A stretch of DNA of 38,133 nucleotides from a virus, in IMG/VR virus record IMGVR_UViG_3300035698_007443, positions 1 through 38,133 of that record. The stretch is one strand, 5' to 3'. Each line of letters opens with the position of its first letter. The first letter of the stretch is position 1. Position numbers and translations under genes: made by a program. Under the pieces are notes generated by a model. It saw only the letters and a list, made by a program, of their open reading frames with translations. It did no database searches and was not told the origin of the DNA. Positions 26,026 to 31,861 of the stretch are shown here, piece after piece.

Positions 26026-26898
26026 TCAGTTCACTCCTGCCATTGAGGGGCCTCTGCGTCCGAAGATCCGTGTACCGAAGACTGGAAAGCCACCTGCTGC
26101 TGTACTCACAAACCACCACTTGCGCTCCCCCGGCGTCCAGATGGGCGCGGAGGGTTCCGCGTAGATGTGGGCGATTTCCTCGGCGGGGAGGGCGCGGTTG
26201 TAGAATAACAGGTGTTCCATTCGGCCATCCAATGCCCTGTAGCCGCCGATGATGTTAGGATTCCAGCCGATGGTTACCGGGTCGGCGGTGACGGCAACGT
26301 CGCTGACCGCCCCATGAGTGCTGTCAAACGCGCCATCCACATAGAATGTTATTGCATCGTCGCTCGTCATTGTGACGGCAATTTCGGTTGATGCAGTACC
26401 GACTACCGCTGCGCTTGTAAGCCCGGCAGTTGTGTGTGCAGCGGCATCTGTCACAAGTACCTTATAGTGGTCTGGGGTACCATTGTCAGCCCACAACAGC
26501 AGCGGCACACTGCCTGTGTGCCGGGGACCCTTCAGAAATAGGTCCATATCGTCGCCCTTGGTGGTGGGCGTAATATCGAGGTGTATCCGCGTGATGAGCG
26601 TAAAGTCAGACATACCGGACAGCGATGGGGCATCAGGCGCGGTGATATGGTCATCCACCCCATCGAAATCAAGCGCACCCTCCCCGCCATGCTCCCCCTG
26701 CACCCAGTCAGTAGCGGCATCCATATTCTGCATGGTGCCGTGATTGTTGGCACCGGAGATGTCGGGGACCACGAGGCCACTGCCGACATTCATCTCCCAC
26801 CAAGCCACGCAGCCATTGCCGAGCGGGTGCTGGAGGTCAACTATAGACCCCGGTGGCGGCTGCCGGTAGGGGTCTCTCAGGCTACGCAGATAAGCCAT
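26026..26898 (-). CDS. LamG-domain (concanavalin-like) protein
   Basis: The 290-residue protein holds a single LamG/jelly-roll domain. GCVAWWEMNVGSGLVVPDIS opens the fold, and ALDFDGVDDHITAPDAPSLS is the typical first strand pair. Further strands end in MTSDDAITFYVDGAFDS and GRMEHLLFYNRALPAEEIAH, a pattern almost diagnostic for LamG domains. It probably binds carbohydrate at the virion surface. The N-terminal MAYLRSLRDPYRQPPPG looks like an attachment peptide. The C-terminal FGTRIFGRRGPSMAGVN is a short basic tail. It is part of the GC-rich block 25.4-27.7 kb. Confidence 0.75.
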   Translation of the reverse strand: MAYLRSLRDPYRQPPPGSIVDLQHPLGNGCVAWWEMNVGSGLVVPDISGANNHGTMQNMDAATDWVQGEHGGEGALDFDGVDDHITAPDAPSLSGMSDFTLITRIHLDITPTTKGDDMDLFLKGPRHTGSVPLLLWADNGTPDHYKVLVTDAAAHTTAGLTSAAVVGTASTEIAVTMTSDDAITFYVDGAFDSTHGAVSDVAVTADPVTIGWNPNIIGGYRALDGRMEHLLFYNRALPAEEIAHIYAEPSAPIWTPGERKWWFVSTAAGGFPVFGTRIFGRRGPSMAGVN

Positions 26899-26899
26899 G

Positions 26900-27286
26900 C
26901 TACACGGTCACCGCTTGGTATTCGATGCGGCAATCAACGGCAGATGCGCCAGTATTGACATCTGTGTTATTCTTCACCGCTACTTCGAAGAACCGAGGCA
27001 GTGAAGTCAGCGGAATACTAAACGCATAGGCTGCGCTGGCCGATACGGTGAATGGGTGCGTGATAGGGCCATCATCGTATTCCGTACCACCAGTCGTATG
27101 CAGTGGAATGATGCTGACGATCATCGTCCCTGTGGGGGCACTTGCCCAACTGGCAATGTCCAGATATAGCCGTATCTGGTCGGCGATGGTGTCGTCGTCA
27201 ATGTCAAACTCGGCGCTGGTATACGTGGCAGTCGTGTTGATGGTCTGGCTGGTCACTGGCTGAATGAGATTGCGTGCGAATGCCAT
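26900..27286 (-). CDS. Small beta-rich virion-like protein
   Basis: The 128-residue protein is predicted all-beta: TATYTSAEFDIDDDTIADQI, then RLYLDIASWASAPTGTMIVS and FSIPLTSLPRFFEVAVKNNT. This resembles small phage structural or decoration proteins. It shares a TAATG junction with the upstream gene and sits 1 nt from the LamG gene, so the four genes form one unit. No enzymatic motif is seen and the family is not recognised. Confidence 0.5.
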   Translation of the reverse strand: MAFARNLIQPVTSQTINTTATYTSAEFDIDDDTIADQIRLYLDIASWASAPTGTMIVSIIPLHTTGGTEYDDGPITHPFTVSASAAYAFSIPLTSLPRFFEVAVKNNTDVNTGASAVDCRIEYQAVTV

Positions 27287-27744
27287 TAGCTATTCACCTG
27301 CTCAATGAACTGGGGATAGATGTTGCCGATGCCGAGTTTCTGCCCAATCGTCTGTCCGAGTACGTCAATCTGTGCCGCGACCACGAGTGCATCGTGTTCG
27401 GCCTGCGGGATCAGTCCAGCTTCCGTGAGCGCATCAAGCGTACTTCGTGCTGTACTGCCCTCCGCAAGCGACAGCGGCTCCACGTCTGCGAGGGCACTGA
27501 TGAGCCACAGAGCCTCGCCTGCAGCAGCAGCATCACTCCCAGCCGCCGCATCGAGTGTCTGCAGCGTGGCCGGACTGATGGCTGTGTATGCGGCTGCGGC
27601 GTCGATGCTTGCTGTCTCATGGCCTATCACCTCTGGGGTGTTGAGCACTGACACAATTTCGGAAACCGAGAGACCATCATGCTCTGATTTGCCCACCTCA
27701 GTGGTAAGCGCATCAATAAGTGATTGTTCTACCAATTTTGGCAT
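27286..27744 (-). CDS. Ala-rich helical protein, first gene of structural operon
   Basis: The 152-residue protein (MPKLVEQSLIDALTTEVGKS) is almost wholly helical and alanine-rich, for example LDAAAGSDAAAAGEALWLIS. No motif is recognised. It is the first gene downstream of the strong minus-strand promoter at 27796-27824 and is coupled to the following beta-rich gene by a TAATG overlap. A structural or fibre-assembly function would fit the neighbourhood but is not shown by the sequence. Confidence 0.5.
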   Translation of the reverse strand: MPKLVEQSLIDALTTEVGKSEHDGLSVSEIVSVLNTPEVIGHETASIDAAAAYTAISPATLQTLDAAAGSDAAAAGEALWLISALADVEPLSLAEGSTARSTLDALTEAGLIPQAEHDALVVAAQIDVLGQTIGQKLGIGNIYPQFIEQVNS

Positions 27745-27795
27745 GGTTTAACTCCTTCGTCAAATCAATAGATAGATGCGCTTCAATCTATTACA

Positions 27796-27824
27796 AATAT
27801 ACACTATGTTACATGTTTTGTCAA
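27796..27824 (-). promoter_or_regulatory. Strong sigma70-type promoter of the structural operon
   Basis: On the minus strand TTGACA (27824-27819) and TATATT (27801-27796) are spaced by 17 nt. Transcription would begin near 27789, about 45 nt before the first gene. A terminator for the preceding genes lies directly upstream (27847-27875), so this is the head of a new transcription unit reading through the LamG, packaging and portal genes. Confidence 0.8.
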
Positions 27825-27846
27825 ACTTCTTGTGTGAAGACAACAA

Positions 27847-27875
27847 AATAACCTACATCGTTGATGCAGGCTATT
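27847..27875 (-). terminator. Intrinsic terminator between minus-strand units
   Basis: Read on the minus strand, AATAGCCTGCATC, a 3-nt loop (AAC) and GATGTAGGTTATT form a 13-bp stem with G:U pairs, followed by TTG. It ends the transcript carrying the adenylyltransferase and the 108-residue gene, just before the structural promoter. Confidence 0.65.
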
Positions 27876-27901
27876 ATTGAAGTGTGTTATCGTCGAGTAG
27901 T

Positions 27902-28228
27902 TTACAACATGGTTTTTCTCATTCTCTCAATATATGGTCTGAGATCATCGTCCTTCGACATCATCGATTCTATTGTTTCCCCTCTCAAAATATTGGTCAA
28001 TATGTTGTTCTGCGCATCAAATATCAATTGAGCCGCTTCCCGATTTGGGTCTTCTATAAATGGGAACATATGTTGTGCTATCTCTTCTACTTTCATAGAC
28101 AACACCGCATACATTAACCATGCCTTTATCTGAAACGAAGAACAACCATCCATGATGTCCATCTGTCTAACACCAACGCTCTCCACGAGTGTGGTGAATT
28201 GATCGAACATATCACTGTTAGTCTTCAT
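27902..28228 (-). CDS. Hypothetical helical protein
   Basis: The 108-residue product (MKTNSDMFDQFTTLVESVGV) is mainly helical, with no cysteine motif or signal sequence. Its start overlaps the end of the adenylyltransferase gene by 11 bp, so the two are probably co-translated. An intrinsic terminator follows 27 bp downstream. The family is not recognised and no function is proposed. Confidence 0.5.
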   Translation of the reverse strand: MKTNSDMFDQFTTLVESVGVRQMDIMDGCSSFQIKAWLMYAVLSMKVEEIAQHMFPFIEDPNREAAQLIFDAQNNILTNILRGETIESMMSKDDDLRPYIERMRKTML

Positions 28229-28676
28229 CCATACTCCCCTTTATTGATGATGATGAATACTTTTTACCATCAGTGGTTGTAAGCGGGCCTACGACAAACT
28301 TAATACCAAGCTCTTTGCAGACAGCCAGTTCCGGGACATCTTCTTCATTTACAGACGCATAGTCACCGCCCTTTACAAATATCACTGGTTTCACCCTACG
28401 GATAAGCTCACCAGGATCGTCTTCATCAAAAATTACTACTTCATTCACGTATCTACATGCTTGAATGAGAAATGCACGTTCGTTGGCTGTGAAAATAACG
28501 GTATCTTTGATTTCATTTGCTCGTCTATCTCCATTTACACCCACAACAAGTGATGGCCAACCATTTTTTGTAACATTTTGGGTGAGAATCTTCTCCCATA
28601 TCCACTCGAAAAGTTTGATGTGACCATGGTGAAGAACATCAAATACACCAGTCGTCAGTATTATTGACTTATCCAT
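28218..28676 (-). CDS. Heptose-1-phosphate adenylyltransferase-like (HldE C-domain/RfaE2)
   Basis: The 152-residue cytidylyltransferase-fold protein would join a nucleotide to a sugar phosphate. LTTGVFDVLHHGHIKLFEW holds the HxGH nucleotide-binding motif (H16-H19). VIFDEDDPGELIRRVKP followed by FVKGGDY (about 100-106) is the characteristic stretch of the HldE adenylyltransferase domain, which makes ADP-heptose from heptose-1-phosphate. KKYSSSSIKG near the end matches the terminal ISSSxI-like motif of the superfamily. Bacterial HldE is usually one bifunctional protein. Here the kinase-like half is a separate gene about 26 kb away in the window (1035-1904). The substrate is inferred from these motifs. 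Confidence 0.8.
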   Translation of the reverse strand: MDKSIILTTGVFDVLHHGHIKLFEWIWEKILTQNVTKNGWPSLVVGVNGDRRANEIKDTVIFTANERAFLIQACRYVNEVVIFDEDDPGELIRRVKPVIFVKGGDYASVNEEDVPELAVCKELGIKFVVGPLTTTDGKKYSSSSIKGSMDED

Positions 28677-28699
28677 GTAATCCCCTTATGATGTGAGAT

Positions 28700-29050
28700 A
28701 TGACTATGCAAGAGAAAGTCTTGTTGGCAATGTTTGAAACAGAGAGCAGCGGCATCGTAGCTAGAAACTCCATTATATCCAATAGGTCTGGTATATACAA
28801 ACCAGATGTAACAAATATCGTGACAAGGCTTTCATCTGAAGGTATGTGTTGGTTTGAACCACGTGTCGGCATAGGACTTACCTATACTGGAACTGAAATA
28901 GCAAAGGCCATCTTCGACAAAGTGGAGATCATCAGGTCATTCCTCGAAAAAACGCTGCAGCTTCCCCGTGAAAAGATAGAACAAGCTGCTTTATCCATGT
29001 ACAACGTTGTTGACAATGATGTATTGGATAAGATGAGGAGTACTATGTAG
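28700..29050 (+). CDS. DtxR/MntR-like winged-helix regulator
   Basis: The 116-residue protein is one of two plus-strand genes. The N-terminal half is a winged helix (SIISNRSGIYKPDVTNIVTR). The second half closely follows the iron/manganese-dependent repressor pattern: IGLTYTGTEIAKAIFDKVEI, then IRSFLEKTLQLPREKIEQAA and LSMYNVVDNDVLDKMRSTM. That corresponds to the dimerisation and metal-site helices of DtxR/MntR, where the usual AcrxEH is replaced by ALSMYN. The primary metal ligands therefore appear altered, and metal sensing may be lost. It reads away from the adenylyltransferase gene with only 23 bp between them. Confidence 0.65.
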   Translation: MTMQEKVLLAMFETESSGIVARNSIISNRSGIYKPDVTNIVTRLSSEGMCWFEPRVGIGLTYTGTEIAKAIFDKVEIIRSFLEKTLQLPREKIEQAALSMYNVVDNDVLDKMRSTM

Positions 29051-29086
29051 AAGCTTCATCACTTTGTGTGTTATAGATATACCCGC

Positions 29087-29116
29087 TTGACAAACAATCT
29101 AAACACGATTTACAAT
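29087..29116 (+). promoter_or_regulatory. Promoter for the 29174 gene
   Basis: TTGACA (29087-29092) and TACAAT (29111-29116) are separated by 18 nt on the plus strand, about 55 nt before the AAGGAG/ATG of the next gene. Both hexamers are close to the sigma70 consensus. Confidence 0.6.
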
Positions 29117-29173
29117 GTTCCTAACAACTCATTTCCTGAACGGCCCAACACAAGGCCTAAGGAGCGGTGCAAA

Positions 29174-29884
29174 ATGTACTTGAATAACTTTAGTGTGCGT
29201 ATCCCCGAAGGTGTAGAGACACAAAGCCAATATGTAGAGATGAGACACAGGCAGAAGTATTCAATTTCACTCCGTAATAACAGAGATGTCAGATGTGACG
29301 CAGATATAGTCATCGACGGCAAGTTGGTAGGTACCTGGAGGATCGAAGCCGGTGAATCTATCCGACTGGAACGGCCTGCCGATGAAGCAAAGAAGTTCAC
29401 GTTCTACAAAGCCGATAGTGAAGAAGGACAGCAGGTAGAAGCAGACAACGTAGATAAGCAAGAAAAAGGACTTGTCGAAGTAATATTCAGACCAGAGATG
29501 AAGATAGTCCCACTGATGCGAGTACAAGAACCACAACCATGGCAAACAACATGGGACTCGACTTGGTATACGACGATTGACGGTGGTGCTTGTGATAACA
29601 ATGTTCCAATATCAACATACTACTCGTCAGAAGCATCAGCAGAGCCGAAAATCACAGCAACGAGAAGTGCTGATATAGGAAGAAAAAACTATGGCGAAGG
29701 CGTCACCGGCTTGTCTGGTCACAGCAACCAACAATTCAACACAACATTCTCGCTGGTATATGATGAAGCAGAAACAACAATCATCCACCTGAGACTGGTT
29801 GCAGTTGAAGACGAGAGACAAAACCCGCAACCACTTAGGGCAGTCCGTAATTCAACAGATGTCCCGCCACCGATCTACTGTTGA
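29174..29884 (+). CDS. Conserved protein of unknown function
   Basis: The 236-residue protein begins MYLNNFSVRIPEGVETQSQY. The start is set by AAGGAG nine nt upstream. An upstream in-frame ATG at 29066 has no such site. Sequence character: VEMRHRQKYSISLRNNRDVR, DADIVIDGKLVGTWRIEAGE and LERPADEAKKFTFYKADSEE suggest beta sandwiches. GEGVTGLSGHSNQQFNT is a distinctive block, and the tail is Pro-rich (DVPPPIYC). I recall similar uncharacterised proteins but can name no function. It has its own promoter, and a consensus promoter overlaps its stop codon. Confidence 0.7.
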   Translation: MYLNNFSVRIPEGVETQSQYVEMRHRQKYSISLRNNRDVRCDADIVIDGKLVGTWRIEAGESIRLERPADEAKKFTFYKADSEEGQQVEADNVDKQEKGLVEVIFRPEMKIVPLMRVQEPQPWQTTWDSTWYTTIDGGACDNNVPISTYYSSEASAEPKITATRSADIGRKNYGEGVTGLSGHSNQQFNTTFSLVYDEAETTIIHLRLVAVEDERQNPQPLRAVRNSTDVPPPIYC

Positions 29885-29909
29885 CAAGTAACGTAGACAT
29901 GTGTATAAT
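29881..29909 (+). promoter_or_regulatory. Consensus sigma70 promoter for putative sRNA
   Basis: TTGACA (29881-29886), a 17-nt spacer and TATAAT (29904-29909) match the sigma70 consensus exactly. It overlaps the stop codon of the upstream gene. There is no reading frame downstream before a terminator, so the product should be a short RNA. Confidence 0.85.
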
Positions 29910-29915
29910 AAAGAA

Positions 29916-30000
29916 CAAGTAGGCTGTAAAGACCGTATCTGGCGAGACCCACAGCGCGGAGGTCAAGAAAGAGCCCCCTCACACCAATAGGGGGCTCTTT
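29916..30000 (+). ncRNA. Putative phage small RNA (about 85 nt)
   Basis: The interval lies between a perfect consensus promoter and a strong intrinsic terminator and contains no credible open frame. Possible internal structure is GCTGT (29923-29927) with ACAGC (29951-29955). It also contains GCGGAGGTC (29956-29964), identical to the first nine bases of the tRNA-His encoded on the opposite strand just downstream. It may act as an antisense or decoy RNA, or be a remnant of a tRNA-like sequence. Expression is inferred from signals only. Confidence 0.6.
29968..30000 (+). terminator. Strong bidirectional intrinsic terminator
   Basis: AAAGAGCCCCCT and AGGGGGCTCTTT form a 12-bp stem around a 9-nt loop, with A-run and T-run flanks. 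It ends the putative sRNA on the plus strand and could also stop minus-strand transcripts leaving the tRNA-His gene. Confidence 0.9.
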
Positions 30001-30008
30001 CGATTCAT

Positions 30009-30086
30009 TGGGGCGAAGGACGGGATTTGAACCCGCGAGTATGCGGACCACGACCGCATGTCTTAACCAGACTTGACGACCTCCGC
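30009..30086 (-). tRNA. tRNA-His(GTG)
   Basis: Cloverleaf read on the minus strand: acceptor GCGGAGG/CCTTCGC, anticodon loop TCGTGGT in a TGCGG/CCGCA stem, T-loop TTCAAAT. The discriminator is C, as expected for histidine tRNAs, and CCA is encoded. Confidence 0.95.
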
Positions 30087-30092
30087 TATTTT

Positions 30093-30127
30093 TGGGGTGG
30101 GGCAGGATGCAGTCCCGCGCCACCCCA
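30093..30127. other. Strong hairpin downstream of the CRISPR array
   Basis: TGGGGTGG (30093-30100) and CCACCCCA (30120-30127) form an 8-bp GC-rich stem around a 19-nt loop. On the minus strand it lies about 100 nt past the last repeat and just before tRNA-His, but it is followed by A residues rather than a U-run. It may be a processing or 3'-protecting element for the array transcript rather than a classic terminator. The arms resemble the GGGTGG end of the repeat. Confidence 0.5.
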
Positions 30128-30230
30128 CGTCTATTTGCTGCCGTCCACTCTGCACAACGAACGACAGGGGGTATAATTGGTACTTGACGCAAAACTGTAG
30201 CCATAGTGTCTTCTACACCAAGACTTACCC

Positions 30231-30442
30231 CCAACCACCCTCGCGCGCGCGGAACATACGATTCTCAATTCACAGCAAAACAGCAACGACTCCAACCACC
30301 CTCGCGCGCGCGGAACATACCAGCGGGGGCACATACGATAACCCCGAAGAATCCAACCACCCTCGCGCGCGCGGAACATACTCGTCATCATGATCGTGTC
30401 GTCCGTAAACCAACCAACCACCCTCGCGCGCGCGGAACATAC
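30231..30442 (-). CRISPR. Mini CRISPR array: 4 identical 29-bp repeats, 3 spacers of 32 bp
   Basis: Repeats lie at 30231-30259, 30292-30320, 30353-30381 and 30414-30442 and are all identical. On the minus strand each reads GTATGTTCC, then a GC-alternating centre, then GAGGGTGGTTGG. Spacers at 30260-30291, 30321-30352 and 30382-30413 are each exactly 32 bp and unrelated to each other. The 29/32 geometry and the repeat's character are those of type I-E arrays, yet no type I cas gene is in the window. The minus-strand direction is inferred from similarity of the repeat's 3' end to I-E handles and from the adjacent same-strand nuclease gene. The perfect identity of all repeats argues for recent use or recent acquisition. 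Confidence 0.95.
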
Positions 30443-30454
30443 ACCAACCGCACA

Positions 30455-30483
30455 CAATGTTCCGCAACACATGGGGTGGTGCC
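30455..30483 (-). ncRNA. Inverted degenerate repeat: tracrRNA-like anti-repeat
   Basis: This sequence is an inverted partial copy of the CRISPR repeat, placed between the TnpB-like stop codon and the first repeat. Transcribed on the minus strand it contains ACCACCC and GCGGAACAT, separated by 8 nt. These are exactly complementary to GGGTGGT and ATGTTCCGC in the repeat, which are also separated by 8 nt. The duplex would be 9 bp, an 8x8 internal loop, then 7 bp, much like tracrRNA:crRNA pairing. A small hairpin (TGCCTG/CAGGCA, 30480-30500) lies immediately 5' of it on the transcript. Chance matching of both blocks in register is very unlikely. Function as tracrRNA is inferred. Confidence 0.75.
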
Positions 30484-30510
30484 TGCCGTGAAGACAGGCA
30501 ACCGCAGTTA

Positions 30511-31737
30511 CTACACTGCTTCGCGCTTCACTGGGGCTGGTTTCACGTTGGCAATCAAACTGCCAACGCCAGAGCCGTCCCCTCCACGCGCGTTTAGACT
30601 CTCGCCAGTTTTTGACGCGAGTTGCTTCAGGTTTACCGCCGCATTTAGATCGCGGTCGATAACCAACCCACACTCATTACATGTAAATGTTCGCTCACTC
30701 AACGACAATTCAGATTTGATACAACCACAACCAGAACACGTCTTACTACTTGGATACCATCTATCTGCTACGATGATTGTAACACCATACCACGCTGCTT
30801 TATATGTAAGCTGACGACGCATCTCTCCCATTGATGAATCGGCAATTGATATAGCCAAACGCCTGTTCTTCAACATTCCACTCACGTTTAGGTCTTCAAT
30901 AACAACTACACTAGGCCGTAGGTGTGCAGGCTTATCGACGCCGATGATGGCTGATGTTATCCTGTGTATTTCATGTTTAAGGATGTCTGCAATATGCCTA
31001 TGTAGGTTCTTAATGCGTATCTGCGTATCGTGCCACCGATTGCTCGGGGGATGTCCATGACTTGGTTTATCCTGTCGATCAGATTTACGCTGCAGGCGTG
31101 CCATCTTTTTCATTTTCTTTCGATACGAACGTGGAGAACACCATGTTCGTCCATCAGATGTAACGGCCAATTGCGAACATCCCAGATCAACACCAATTGG
31201 TTTTCCTGTTGCAATGTCGGCTTCGGTTGATTCCTCTACTTGTACAGATGCAAACCATCGACCTCCTTTGCAACTAACAGTAACGGACATGATATTTCCT
31301 TCAGTCATAACAGGGAGATACGCTCGTTCTTTAATGCGTACCCAACCAATCTTCTGCAATCTAATACGCTTTTGTGTAATGTGGTGTAGCGAAACACCCC
31401 AAAACTTGATAGCACACCATCCACGATATTTGCTTTTGAACCTCGGGAAACCACGTGGCTTGCCATCTTTACGTGGTTTCGATGATTTAGGTAACTTGCG
31501 TTTCCCACTGCATACATCAAACCAGAATTGATATGCACTATCCAGCATCCGTCCGGCAGTTTCCTCAACACGACTGCAATACTGTCTCATCCAAGGAAAG
31601 TGACTATCCTTTCTGGAACGGAAATGCTTGATAAGCCTGCTTGTGAAGATGGTTTTGTTGCCATCAGTTGCGTGTTGCCCAAACATACTATAGTGTCGAA
31701 TTCGACGGGCAAGCATCCAGTTATAAGCAAATCTCAC
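30511..31737 (-). CDS. tnpB: TnpB/Cas12f-like RNA-guided RuvC nuclease
   Basis: The 408-residue frame (from GTG at 31737) is an IS200/IS605-type TnpB, related to compact type V effectors. RuvC-I is IGVDLGCSQLAV (D184), RuvC-II is VVVIEDLNVSGM (E281), the zinc finger is CSGC...CNEC (C334, C337, C353, C356), and RuvC-III is IDRDLNAAVNLK (D361/D363). Catalytic residues look intact. The conserved TnpB N-terminus YKTELDPNETQLKALYRHSG is in frame upstream to about 31812, but no ATG, GTG or TTG lies in that frame before a TGA at 31830. Initiation may be at a rare codon (ATT at 31821, 10 nt after AAGAGG), or a frameshift has occurred. No tnpA or IS ends are seen. An anti-repeat and a CRISPR array follow on the same strand. 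Confidence 0.9.
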   Translation of the reverse strand: MRFAYNWMLARRIRHYSMFGQHATDGNKTIFTSRLIKHFRSRKDSHFPWMRQYCSRVEETAGRMLDSAYQFWFDVCSGKRKLPKSSKPRKDGKPRGFPRFKSKYRGWCAIKFWGVSLHHITQKRIRLQKIGWVRIKERAYLPVMTEGNIMSVTVSCKGGRWFASVQVEESTEADIATGKPIGVDLGCSQLAVTSDGRTWCSPRSYRKKMKKMARLQRKSDRQDKPSHGHPPSNRWHDTQIRIKNLHRHIADILKHEIHRITSAIIGVDKPAHLRPSVVVIEDLNVSGMLKNRRLAISIADSSMGEMRRQLTYKAAWYGVTIIVADRWYPSSKTCSGCGCIKSELSLSERTFTCNECGLVIDRDLNAAVNLKQLASKTGESLNARGGDGSGVGSLIANVKPAPVKREAV

Positions 31738-31861
31738 TGCACCCGAATGTCTATATAGCGCCTTCAGTTGTGTTTCGTTCGGGTCAAGTTCTGTTTTGTA
31801 TGCCCGCTGAATTGATGAAATTACAAGTCATCCTCTTGTCTTGTTAGTTAGTGTTAATTTC

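Noticed and set aside
28669-28872. Minus-strand open frame opposite the DtxR-like gene
   Set aside because: It is a shadow of a well-supported plus-strand gene and resembles nothing known.
30172-30177. TATAAT on the plus strand as a promoter antisense to the array
   Set aside because: No acceptable -35 element stands at the right distance.
30131-30814. Long open frames on both strands across the repeats (including a run of repeated NHPRARGTY peptides)
   Set aside because: They are by-products of the GC-rich CRISPR repeats; the peptide repeat follows the DNA repeat unit, no ribosome binding site fits, and they overlap the array and anti-repeat.
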